From Tubulanus polymorphus (taxonomy: Eukaryota > Nemertea > Palaeonemertea > Tubulaniformes > Tubulanidae): DNA of 64,000 bases. The DNA is taken from contig NC_134029.1 in the NCBI RefSeq assembly GCF_964204645.1, forward strand, positions 21,904,450 to 21,968,449, written 5' to 3'. Under the pieces are notes generated by a model, which was not told the origin of the DNA, ran no database searches, and worked only from the letters and a program-made list of their open reading frames with translations. Positions 37,729 to 50,300 of the stretch are shown here, one piece after another. Numbering within the stretch: position 1 is the stretch's first letter; every line of letters begins with the position of its first letter. A program made the position numbers and the translations under genes.

Positions 37729-40700
37729 TTACAGTCTGGTCTGACGGCCCGATGTATCGACGAGATTGAAATTACTCGTTTTTTCTTTGAAACATTTCTC
37801 GCAGAGGAAATCGTATTCCTCTCGGCCGAAGAACGGACATCGCGACACGCGACACCTGTAGTTAACGAACACATCAGACGCACCCGACCGACGAGGAGAC
37901 GAACCGCCGATGTGATTTTGAATCGGGATTTCACGAACGACATTTGGCACCTTTTTAGCTGCAGTTGCGCCACTGATGTGCAATTTATCGATCACATGAT
38001 AATCGACGTTATCGTATTCCGAACGCCTGTTGTAGGCGGGTAATTGCTGCGGGGAACTACTCAAATAATCAGATCGCTGATCAGCAGTGACATAGTGAAC
38101 CGGAATCGTGACGCCGCCCAATTCCGCCGGTCCGAGTCCTCGAATACGTTGACTAGGGCTACCCGGATACGCCTTACCCTCGTCGTACGACGGTGGAAGA
38201 GCGGAAACGCGTTTGACGGTCACGTCCGGCGACGCTGAACCGTTATAAAAGGTCGAGTTCTTCAGTTTTATAGTAGAAGGCATGTTAGCTGACCCGAGGT
38301 TATTGAGAACGGGTTCTTCGACCGGCGGATAAAGCCGAGCCTTATCCGACTCACCAGCACCGTAGCTAATAGTTACCAGGTTAGTCTTTGCGTCTTTATG
38401 GACAGTTTGCGAATTCTGTAAATTTAGAGCTTCCTGTTTCTGTTTCGCGAAACACGACGAACACAAATACGACGTTTCATCCGTACCGAACATGTTACAA
38501 CCGGGCGTTATGCACTCGACGGTGATATGCTCTCTCGAGAGACGACGTTGTTCGCAGACTTTCTTCATTTCGATCGCTTTCTTCGTTTTCAGTTCTTTAT
38601 CGATTTTAAAGCGTTCTTCGGCGGTGTGAAGATAATTACGTATCATCTCCTCCTGATACGGCGTACGTTTCGGATGCATCTTCGCCGCCAGGATGTGATC
38701 TTTATCCTTCAACATTTCGATCGTCAACGTCAGCTTCGTCGTCTGCGTCTGAATTCCGCCGAGCGAATTACGCCGCGCGTTATTCAGCGTCACCGGCGTG
38801 GCGTCCGTCGCCATGTGGTGCTTCATCGCTTTGCCGATGCCTCCGAGGTTCTTTTTCAACTTTTTGCTCATAGTTTTACCGATACTTCCGAAGCTCGTGG
38901 CGACTTTTTGCATCTGTTTTGCCACTTTGCTTTTCTCTTTGCCCTGGCTGTCTTCGCTTTCGCAAGAGCCGCTGCTCGACTTGCATTCGTCGCTGTCGTT
39001 AGTGCTGACGCTCTCTTTACTGGTTGTTAGATTATTCAGTTCGTGTTTCGGTATCGGCGCTCGGTATATTTCGACGTACTGCTCGATCAATTTCAGTTTT
39101 TCTTCCGCGTTCATCTCGTATTCGTTCACCTTCTCTTCGTCGTATTCGTCCTTTCCCCAAATGAAATCTTTACCGGGGTCGATCGAAAACTGAAGCGGAA
39201 GAAGCTTGAACTCCGGATCGACGAGGGGAATAGATGCTGAAAGTAAACAAATCGTCAATTGATAAAACCAAAAATACACATCTAAAACACTTAAACACAA
39301 GCCGCAAGCCACATGTTACGCAAGATGGGTACAGAATTTTTCCAGCATGTATATAATATGTAGAATATTAGTAGTTGTCATTGCATCACAAAGCACTTGG
39401 CACACCTGATAATGCAATATATGTCAAACCAACATTGTGACAGTTAACAGAAATTTTCAGTTCATCCAAAGTGCCACATACGTTGTATTTCAGTAATTCG
39501 GTATTTCCCTAAATTGATCTCTGTAGTACGGGAATTATGCTAGAAATGTCTAGAGATATACTCTCAGCATGAAAATGAAAACAGAAAATCCGTTTGGCAT
39601 TCGGTGCTGCAAATGACTTCCGGATCGACAGTGAGCGTTTAATGCTTTCAGGACTGATTCAGTGGTAAAGAAAATGGTAATTCACCCGAACCTTACCTTC
39701 GGGTTGATATCTGATATCGGAATTCTGTTGCTCCATCGCTACTAACGCAGAAAAGTGTGCGGCATCGTAGGTCAGTACGAGTGGAGATCTTCGACGCAGT
39801 TTATGATTCTGACACTCATAAGGCAGGTAAATTCCTCCGAACGGAATAGGCGCCAAGGCTTCACCGTTACAGTCCTTCAAAATCACATCAGCAACAATGA
39901 TCACCGGTCTACGAAGTACGTGCGCTAACACGAACACGTGAATTTCTTCTAAGCTCTCGTAAAATGCTGGGTTGTCCTCATTTAGGCGCTCCATTGCGCT
40001 GAAATAACAAATTTTCAGCATTGTAGAAAATGAACATTGCAAAATAAATGGATCGATTTAGGATATTTCATTAATCGTTATTTCATTTGCATGTATTTTC
40101 TTTTCGAGTGATAACTTTCGGAGAACTGAGGTGATTAACTATAATAATAACAGTGACATTCAATCCAATCGAATCTAGTATCCAACTGCAAAATAGAGCG
40201 TCTACAGAGACAAAAAGTAGCAGAATAACATATAGTCCGTTCTATTGTGACTCTGTTCATACGAAATGTGCTTCTTGTGAGGAATGGCGTTCATACCGAT
40301 TCAACCATCTAGGCTAACACATAGTTATATACGGTAGACATACGTGATGTGAGTCGCTCTAAACACAAACTCATACCTCGTTTTTCGCAAAACGAACGAA
40401 TAGCGTTCATTTGAAAAGGTTTCGACTATTTTCTGGGACACCCTGGTCAGAGTAGAGAGGAAGACGGATATAGTTAACAATTCACATCTCTACGTGAAAT
40501 GCTTTAATTGAGATTATGAGATGGTTAAGTATTACGTACCCCTTAGTGGCTGCACTGTCGCAGCAACTCGCGCGGCTGCCAGCTCGAGTACGGGGCTTCG
40601 TCGACGCTAAACGCAACACACCCTCCCATTCTTTCTCCCATTCCTCCTCGGAGTACACCAAACCAGCCTTAAATACAAATCAACCACAACTAGAATAGCA

Positions 40701-43700
40701 AAACTCAGATACGAGTCGATAAGCCATGACTAACTGCAAACATTTGATAAAAGATAACAGAAATTGTACGTGGATGAATTGTGCAAATATTTGTTTTATG
40801 ATAAAAAATAACAGAAATTGTACATGGATGAATTGAAAAGTCAGAGAAGGCGCTAGAAGTTTGAAATCTTGCTGACAGAGTCTTTTACTTCAATACCCTC
40901 AGAATTGACTTGAATCCTGAATTTTCTAATAACAAAACAACAAACAAAGATAGTCACCTCTTTGTTGATTTGAGTTTGTTGCCATCGCCATCGTCGATAA
41001 AACGGACCGTGAGTATCTCCGCCGACGAGTGCATCGTAAAGCGCTTTTCGTAATGTCAGCCGTCGATCATGAAATCCCCACATTCCTGGAAAAAACGTTC
41101 GAAAAATTACCATCGCGTTGAACTGGACTCGAAAAAAAGTTTAGTCGTTGTTTCGAATTTACCTAAAGAAGCAGCGTGTAAGAGACAGTTTCCATCGCCA
41201 GTCGTAGCCAGAGGCAATAAACGCTGACAGGCTCCAGTATCAGCCCACCAATTCAAACGACCTTTAAATAGATACAGTACAATCACAAAATTCTAATACA
41301 CGACATTGATTAACAACTTGTGATGGTCCAGACAGACAATGGCACTGTTCATTGTAGAGAGGATCTTTTACTTGAAAAATTAGCAGAAAGTTTTGATTCC
41401 GAGAAAAAAGTGTTTGTTATGGGAGATATTCGTAGTGGAGAGATGTTCGTTAGGGGAGGTATTACTGAACATTAAATAAACGAGGTTACAGCTCAGTATA
41501 TTTACCAGCTTGTTCCAATGATACCAGTGTGGAGGTTTCGATCAGATCTTTTTCTAAGAAGCCTCGATAATCTTCCGGATATACGGTCAGATCTGGCAGG
41601 AGAAATGTATATTCGGGAGTCTCTTCTAAATACGGCGAATGATCCTGACTAGATTCGCGAATATCGCTGAGCACGACATGTCGAGCTCGATCGATTATTG
41701 GAACATTGTCCGTCGCTCTAGAAATCCCGCGTTTAAGTTTCTTCGCTGAAAAATTTGAAAAAAAGCTATTTAGCATAAGACAGAAAACAAGAGAGTGCTA
41801 CATCAAGGGCTAAGCAGGCGCGTTGGAAGCAATATTTTATTGCAGCGGCCAAATGCCGATTTTGGACAGGTTCTAAATATTTCCGCGGCGAATTGACTTA
41901 ATTTCTTCAAAAACGTGGTATTCAAAGAAAAAAAAACATCGTTCAGTAAATAATTGCCGCGGTTTTCGACGCTGCCGTTACTGCACTTCCAACGCCACTG
42001 CTAAGACAGTTCATTCTGACCCGTAGTGTGTCGGAGGGGTTCACTTTTTAATTTGACTTGGACTGTGAGGGAGTATGAAATTTTGAGGCTCAGAGGTGGC
42101 CTTGATATAAAGAAAGTCTGAATAAATGAACAAATTTACTGTATATACTGGTACATGCATCATGTAGTAATAGTCGAAGAGGAAGTAACTAAGCTTAATA
42201 ATCTAAAATCAGAAACGAGCGAGTCCCCTCCTTCCATGCTATGGGCTTATTATTGATAGATAATTCTCAGTTACCAAGATTATTTCAGTAAAACTGCGAC
42301 ACGTAACCGGATAACCTGATAATTTCAGGCCAATGATATTCACCAACACTCGTATAAAATTGTAGATCATTTGAAGTTCAAATAATCTTAACCACTGGAC
42401 AATTAATTATCAGTTTGATTTGATGAATCCCCCGATGAATATCGTCACTTACTCGGCCCGTCCTCATCGATAATAGCAGTTGATTTCTGAAGTGGAGGTT
42501 TGGCAGGAGAGTTTGCTGGTGATGCAGTTCGTCTGATTACTGTGGTTGTAGTCGTAGTTGTTGTAGTCGGTGCGGTTCCTGACGGCATCGTAGAAGCCGC
42601 TACGTGAATATTGTAAAACGCTGCGCGCGCCGCGTCTAGATCCCAATTCTTTCCTGAAATGATATACATTATTTTCATGAATTTATTTATGACGCAGAGT
42701 TCAGAAACGAATTTTTCCCAGGGGGGCCGCGTGTCCGTGAAAAGATCGCTACGGAGACTTTTATTATAGACGGGACCGATAAAACAATCCGACTACTTAA
42801 ATAATGAACAAGCGATGGCTATAAATAATCAATGTCGTTCCATAATCACCACACAACTAATCAAATAAGTAACCTCTAAGCTCTAAGCACTAACCGGGGT
42901 ATCGGGGTGTTCATTACTGAGACCCGGAATCTTCCGTCCCACGGGAAAAAAATCACCTCGCTAATGCTGCTGCGATTAGCATTACAGTACACGCTATCAA
43001 ATAGTAACCACTATGTAAAGTGTTTTGTATATGAATAAGACTGTCCACTGTCCATCCACATGTTCCTATCTAATATAATACAGTAAACCTCCCCTAACTC
43101 TGACAAACTGGGACCAGCAAAATTGATTCGAGGTAAGGATAGAAAATACGTTAGGAAGACAGAAAAATGATTTCGTTTTTGACCGCGTTAGTCAAAAGTC
43201 TTGCCCCAGGTTTAGGCTACAGTATGTCCTTTTACAGACATTCAATACAGTCTCAATAATCAATCCACTAACGTATATGTTATCATTATGTTTCCAGTAT
43301 AAATGATACATTAAAATTCTCATAAACACAAGGTACACCATTACTACAAATCATCACAACTCACCTTCCAATATATCCTTTGCCAGGCCAGGATCGGCAT
43401 TCGTTTCGGCGATGAACTGCGACAACTTTGAATCCATTTTCCCTCCATAGAGACTATCACCATCCCTACAAATAGATGCATTTTGAAATCATGAAAAACC
43501 TCGAACAACCTTTTATTCTTTGCGAAGATTTCATGGAATCGGAGATAAGTTTTAGTTTTTTGATGTTACTTGTCAGGCTGAGAACATTTTAATCAGGAAT
43601 CTAAAAAGAAACAATTATCACTGCTGAACACCAACGCAACTCTACGTCTCATTCGAGTTGGTGCTCTGAAGAAAATCAAATAAAAACACTACGCAACCGA

Positions 43701-45181
43701 ATATAAGAGTCGTTAGCGAAAGATAGCGAGGCATGAAATAGCAATTACTGTCTCAATGAACAAGAGTGGATTTACGATATTAACAGCAGTTGTATGCGCA
43801 AATACAAAATCAACAAAATAACCTTCCGAACAAAACATTTCCCATGATTAATCCTCCTACGACAAATACCGAATTATTATCAGATAGAAAGCAACACTTC
43901 GTTGATGGAGACATCCCTTAACGAAGGGATGAAAATAAATGAGAGTCCTGAAATCATTGAAATTATGAATTAAGACGATATGACGCCGATGTTTTACGCA
44001 TCACGTATCAAACCGTCCAACCGACCGGATATATCCCGAACAAAAAAATCTCAAGTAGAAAGTGTTCAGCAATCCTTATAGCGGTCTGCAAAATCGATAC
44101 AGCACATTGTACATTTTGCTTCAGCACGCCTACTGCCTATCAATACTATATAGGCAACAGGTGTCATACATACACTGAGTGTGGCGCCGTGTGAGTCAAC
44201 CCTACAGCAAAGTAAATATGACATGTATCCAGGGTCGTTAACTACCAATAATTGAATTATATATAAACCAATCAGTTGCTGTACGACTAGAATTTAAAAC
44301 CGTGTAAAAACAAATCGTTAAGTCATCGATATGATTTCAAAGAAATCTTAATGTTATTCTTAACATTAAAGATTACATCGGAAAAGTAGATCGAGTTCCC
44401 CTCACCTCTAAGTAGTACAATGAGTAGGAAGAATATCTGAGATTTGAGGTGCGTTTTCTTTATTCCAAATTGAGAGAGAGTCTTAACCTTGCGAAAGTCT
44501 TAATCTCACGATAAGACTTTCTCTCAATTTGGAATAAAGAAAACGCGCCCAAGATCTCAGAAAGATTACATCGCGCCGACCTACACAAGACACGCATTGT
44601 TTTCTCAGTAAAAATAGGGCCCCTCTTTTCTAATAACATGGATCGTGAACATAAACTGTATTTGATCATTACCTATCAGTGATATCATACGCTTGATTAG
44701 TGTGTTGTTTGGTACTGCGTTCACCGCCGTATGGCGAACTATTTCTTTTCAATTTCGGCGACGGCTTATTGTCGGATATCGACAATACTTCGCTTTTGCG
44801 TACTTTCGGCGATTGCTGCGGCGCGCGTCGCGGATTTCTCGGCGAATTCTTCGGGGACGAACGCGGCGACGACGATTCGCCCCCGATGCGCAAAAATCTC
44901 GATTTATTGCTGCGCGGATTTTTCGGAGAACATTCCAGTTCGCCGATAAACGTTTCAGTTTGAACGAGCCTCTCAGCCGCAGTCTGAACGTTATGTTTCG
45001 TCTTCGGACTGTGGGAACCGATTGAATGCGATGAATGGATTTTCAGCTGCGGGCTTTTAGATCCGACTTCAATTTGACCGGCGACATTAGCAGACGACGA
45101 CGACGCAGCCGTTCCCATTTTTATCCGGTCTTCCTCGGCGTCTGACAGTTTTTTTAATTGATATGATTTCGATGGAAACAT
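37729..45181 (-). CDS. OTUD7: OTU-family deubiquitinase of the OTUD7 (Cezanne) type, 9 coding exons
   Basis: Cysteine protease that removes ubiquitin; vertebrate Cezanne enzymes prefer K11-linked chains and act in NF-kB and cell-cycle control. Exons (minus): 45181-44673, 43465-43365, 42653-42453, 41745-41506, 41261-41163, 41085-40958, 40667-40540, 39998-39697, 39236-37729; all phases agree, giving 1071 aa. An N-terminal Ser/Pro/Lys-rich extension (1-170) precedes a UBA-like segment ([20 protein letters not shown] and [10 protein letters not shown]). A polythreonine linker follows. The OTU domain begins near 290. Catalytic Cys376 is in [20 protein letters not shown] and His550 in [10 protein letters not shown]. 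Two A20-type zinc fingers (C-x4-C-x11-C-x2-C) lie at about 811-831 and 1031-1051. The start follows an in-frame stop; an internal Met (43437) would give the classic vertebrate-like N-terminus. Confidence 0.94.
42541..42572 (-). repeat. Polythreonine-coding triplet run in OTUD7
   Basis: An ACN triplet run within OTUD7 exon 3 encodes nine threonines between the UBA-like segment and the OTU domain. Confidence 0.7.
44437..44560. repeat. Long foldback palindrome in the OTUD7 first coding intron
   Basis: The inner arms 44451-44485 and 44512-44546 are complementary over 35 bases with a single mismatch (GCGTTTTCTTTATTCCAAAT...). The outer parts CTGAGAT and ATCTCAG also pair imperfectly. The loop is 26 bases. 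It lies about 110 bases from the donor of the first coding exon and would form a strong RNA hairpin in the pre-mRNA. Origin as a foldback element is likely. Confidence 0.8.
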
Positions 45182-46832
45182 CGAATCAGATATTAGTCAC
45201 GCAACGATACGAACAACAATAGCCTTCTTGAAGAAATATTCTCGAAATAGATTTGTTAAAAACTCGTTGATCCTTGTTTATGAATAATATCCACGAAAGT
45301 CATTCCAATAGCTTCACATTTATAAACATCGTATCACGCTTTATTTCAAATATCTCGAAATGAATATCCGGCAATCCCGTCGTCTTGATCTACTCGAATT
45401 AGATTCATAAAAACAATCCGCACAAATGAATATCCATTATTCCACATTCAGAAGAGTCCGATTTCACACATAATTTGAAATGATCATTTTTACGAATAAC
45501 TGCCAATCCTATCAACACGACTCACAAACGACTGATCTAATATTAGGTTTAACAAATCAGTGCAAATGTATGATATACAATACAATTTTGTATGACATAA
45601 AATCGGTCGTATTTGTTTGTCCTATTATTAGCATGTACTAGGCCACTGCAGTGCTTAAGAGTATTCAAGTAAACCTCGCGGAATGTTGTCGTCATTCACA
45701 GGTATATGTGTGACGTTATTTTCAACAAAATAGAATTTCTATCTATTGTTCAGATGAAATTGTTGGCCTCATTAGTTCGAATAAAGGCCAAGTAAAAGCA
45801 AATATTGAAAAGAAAGTTCACCTAAACCAGACCCCGATGGTTCACCTATAAAATTAATGAATGATTAAGGAAAGTCTAATTATCAAAGGGGCCTCAAATG
45901 GTGGCTTTAATGATTGTACATCTGTTTTATGATTTATGATGATGTTCTTTATTTATTCATTGAAAACTGGAATCGAATAAAGCAATTTGTCAATTACTGG
46001 TGCCTGTCACACGTTGAGCCTTTGATAAATTGCACCAGATCATAGAATAAGTGGCTAATGATTGAACTAAGAGATTGTCAACGAGGCTAATGAGTGAACT
46101 GTTAAAATATTACGCAATCGGAAAACTATTTTCCAATAATTTCTTCTCGTCAATTATTGAAGATATTGACAATACTTTGAATAAATACACTGTTGCAGTT
46201 ACCAGGTACCAGTTAAATTATTCATCATTAACTAGGCCCACTACACTACAGGATCTATAGTAGTTTCAAAGACCCAGTTTACTCCAACCAATATTATTTA
46301 TAGACCTATTTCATTTGAGTGAACTTTTTGGTGCACCTGAAAATCTTTCATTTAGGCTATACATGTCAATGTTGCAATTTTATTTTACAATACAAAGCAG
46401 CTTGCAATCCGACCAACCAGAAAGTATATTAACTTGGTTTCCCAAGTAGGGTAATTTGACAAGCAGCAAGAGAAACGAATGAATCGAATGGATGGTTGGT
46501 TCCGGAATTTTCTGCCTCTTCGACTTCTGATCATTTTTTAGTAAAGACATAATCAACTGCATAAATAAATGAGACCGAGTAATAATACCCACCTATAAGT
46601 ACTACTGCTACGTCGCTCCGATTCTGTATGTATTTATCCGATATTCTTATAATATTTAGACTTTCAAGCGTAGTAGATTCGCAAAAATACCTGCGGCCAT
46701 CTTGTCGTTCCTTCAGCTTATCATTCCAAACAATCGATATAGATGGCATTAGTTTGTTGGTCATCCCGTCATTGAGTATCGTAAACTCCCGTTACCGGCT
46801 CTCACTGACTTGCATCTAGTATTAATCACACC

Positions 46833-46844
46833 AATATGGCGGCC
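46833..46844 (+). promoter_or_regulatory. YY1-like motif upstream of GON4L
   Basis: AATATGGCGGCC matches the long YY1 motif (AAnATGGCGGC), which is typical of sites at or just downstream of animal transcription starts. It lies about 550 bases upstream of the GON4L start codon. Occupancy is inferred. Confidence 0.4.
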
Positions 46845-47041
46845 TCCATGAAAAACTTCAAAATTTTGAAGATACATTGATATTTTTGCGTCGAATACGT
46901 ATTCAATGTGATGCTGGTGAGTTGTTTGGTATTCATCTTCTACTCCCGGGAGTTCTGGACCTAATTTTAGGCTTAAAAATCGGGCAAAACAGCTTGATAC
47001 GTCTGAAGTTTAGCCAGGCCGCTGTTCATTTTGACATTTTT

Positions 47042-47157
47042 ACACCACCACGGCACCCACCCGTCCAATCCAAATTGTCTATTTAAATTTAAAATTTATA
47101 CACCACCACGGCACCCACCCGTCCAATCCAAATTGTCTATTTAAATTTAAAATTTAT
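47042..47157. repeat. Perfect 58-bp tandem duplication
   Basis: A 58-base unit starting ACACCACCACGGCACCCACC and ending AAATTTAT occurs twice head to tail (47042-47099 and 47100-47157) with no difference visible. This implies a recent duplication, or a sequencing or assembly artefact, in the GON4L 5' flank. Confidence 0.93.
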
Positions 47158-47390
47158 GCAACGTTTACCAAATGGTAACTTATCATTTCATACATTTACC
47201 AAATTATATGCCATCTGTAATCAATAACCTTCTCAAAGCTACAATGTGTAGACATTGATATACCCCTCCCTTAACATTTCGTATCAATTCAATATGCATG
47301 CATTAATGACGAATATAGCAACTACTCTGTTTTAGTAAATGCAGTTGAGTAGACAAGTCTGATAGAGGTGGGCTTTAGAGAGCGATCACC

Positions 47391-50300
47391 ATGAGGACAC
47401 CAAAGCATCAGCCTGCTTGTTCCTCGGAAAAGGATGGTTCTGGTAGAGCGTCCAAACGACCACGATTGGATCCTTTTCAGCAGCTGTCTGTCGGTCTATG
47501 TCCGCGCGGTCAAACGTCAAAAACTGACGAAAAATCCTCAAATGATCCCGGTCAGCAGAGCGTTCAGAAAGATTCTGCTAGTTCTAAAGCAACGTTATCC
47601 AAATCTGAGATTTGCCGGTCGATAAATCTAAAAAATTTGAAAAGGGAATTCGAATCGGCTATTTACGAACGGTTTAAACGAAAGGATGAAGTCACAAAAT
47701 CTACGGGAAAACAATCTAGGGACAAGAGTTCGTCGGAGAAAAATCGAACAGCGTCGAAATCAAAATCTCCGAAAAGAAGCAGTCGATACGGAAATATAGC
47801 TTCAGTTCGTCGCCGTTTATCAGTGACTCCTAGTAAAGACTTGTCGCGGATGCCGTCTGGAATTAACTCTCAAGAAAGTCCTCGTAAGGACAAGCGATCA
47901 AAAGTACAATTTAGCGACGCGTCACCGAAAACCGCGCCAAAAACGCCGCGGAGAAGTAACAGAAATACCCCGTCGAAAAAGGAAACATCAGAGAAACAGC
48001 CAGACAACGCGGGTCTTAATCTAGCATCAGAAGAAGGATTGCGTCATCTTCGAGAATTGAGCGAACAGTTACACAGTTTAAACGAGGATAGCGGCGCGCT
48101 TACTACAACACTTCATAAGTCCAACAGAAAAAAGGAGAAAACCCCTCGAAAAAGGTACCTAATGAATCATGGTTGTTCCAAATTCTGTTGAAAATAGGCC
48201 AGCTTTAACTTTAAGTCTTGGGTTAGTTCAACACCAAAAGTTGAATCAACTCCTGATGCAGTGTCTAAAAATACTATTGCTTGTTGTGGATATTTTTTTG
48301 TAGAAAGCCGATCTCCGGTAAAAAACTGTTCAAATTGGCGAGTCCGAGTTTATCGGATAAAAACACGGATGCGGAAGACGATGCCAGTTTCAGAATTATT
48401 GATCCCGATCTGGAGCTCGAAACTAATTTAGAGGAATCGGCGCATAAAGCAGGAATGAATGCTACGAACGTGAAGAGTTTGATTAAGGTACATTAGCGAC
48501 GTAGCCATTGAATAAATAACCGTTAAGATGACTCCTAATCAATAACACTGCTAAAATTCCTTTTATCGTGTAGGAGGTGATAACGAATGAGCACGTGATA
48601 GCGATGATGAAAAGCGCGTTAGAAGAGGCAGATCTGGATGAGGAAAACGGTGAGATGAATGCCGAAAAAAAGACATCTCCTCTTAGGAGCGTTCCGTACG
48701 AGCCGAAGATGACGAGGGCGAAACTGAAAGAGATTGTCTCTACAGGACAGGTAGGTATTATGTATGTTAAGTTATGACTGTATTTAGAGATGTTTCAAGT
48801 CTGATTTTCACATTCAAATATTGATGAATTACAGACGGATCATCCTTGGATGTTGTCACCTATAAAAGTATTCGAAAAGGAACCGCAACCGACTATTTTA
48901 GATTTGAAATTCGAAGATGACGACGATGATGAATATAATCCTGATGATGACGATGAGGTAGAAAATTTTAAAAATGAGCTTTCAGTCACGCAAGCTATTC
49001 AAATATGTGCAAACACTATTTATGTGTCAAAGCCATGGTTTACTTTTTACCTGGGCAGCTATTTTAGACCATTGTCTTTTATTATAAAAAAATGATCAGG
49101 GAACTTACCCGGAAATCAGCGTAAAGTGAGGCAATTTTGTAAAAATGCTAAAAATCATTGAAAAGCCAGTGAAATTTCTTGATAGATCATGTGTATTATC
49201 TAACAGTTTTTGTCTATGTTTTACTTATTTGATGCGTAAATGGATCGAGTTCTTAGTCATGGAAAACAATTTACATGACAGAGAAAAAGTCAGAAATTGT
49301 TAAATCAAAAGTAGCCACCCTGATGATAAGTTGTTGTATTGTAGTCTGGTGTGGCAAGTGAAGAGGACACTGAAAGTTTTTGTTCACAACCCGCCAGTCT
49401 TAGTGAAATAGACTCACCACGGCCACTAACTCCATCGACGCCGACATTTCCCTTTCTTCCGTACGTAGCTGGGGAAAGCAGCACACCGAAAACAACAAGG
49501 TCTAAAACTAAGGTGAATGTTTAACCATCATGATCTATACATCTAGAGTAATCAGCTACTGTTGAAAATACTGTTGAATGTATGTTCATTTTATTTTTCT
49601 AAAAGGATAAATTACTGATGCGTCCTCCTATAGAGCTTCCTGCACCGTTTGTTGCAAGCAAAAGATTATACGCAAACCAGGTAATTCTAATTGGCATTAA
49701 ACATATGAGAATTAATGCTGAATTCGTTCGTTGTATAGTTTGATATTAACTCTTTTAAATGTATGACTCAAATTCGTTAAGAGAGTTTCATAAACTTCTA
49801 CGCTTGATACGCATATCGGTAGCTATAATATGCATAGCGTATTTGGTTTATAAAAGCAGTTCAATCTACTTCACGCCGTATGACTTGGCTTAGAAATTAT
49901 GTTACGATTCACGTTTACTTCAGAATTGGTCAATCATGGAGTACATGGCAAGTAGCATCACTGTTGTCTTGTATCATCATTCTCACGTCGTCAATTTCTG
50001 TAATTCCTATATAATTTAGAAGCGTTATATCTTCTTTGATATTTTGAGGCACTGCATAGATAGGATTTCAGCATTCTTTATGATTGAATGATAATTCAAT
50101 GATTTGCTAGTAGTAATTACATATCGATGCCATCTTAGCGCCTGCGTATGCATAAAAATCATTAGATTAGTGCAAGCTTTTCACTTCATGTCTATTGTGA
50201 AAGTTTGTTGTATTCGACCTTTATTTCGTCATATCCTAATCAAATACATGTAATGATATTGCTGGATTTGGTTTTGCTTACTGCTTGATTTTACATGTAT

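Larger units (their letters stand above)
45182..47390. other. Head-to-head intergenic region between OTUD7 and GON4L
   Basis: No coding exon is recognised. Promoters of both divergent genes should lie here. The features seen are a YY1-like motif near 46833 and a perfect 58-bp tandem duplication at 47042-47157, close to the GON4L start. Confidence 0.6.

Noticed and set aside
38527-39240. Long plus-strand frames of 65-167 codons
   Set aside because: They are antisense shadows of the last OTUD7 exon, which has matching domains and phases.
44693-45025. Arginine-rich plus-strand frame of 110 codons
   Set aside because: It is antisense to the Ser/Pro/Lys-rich first OTUD7 exon; its arginine richness comes from that composition.
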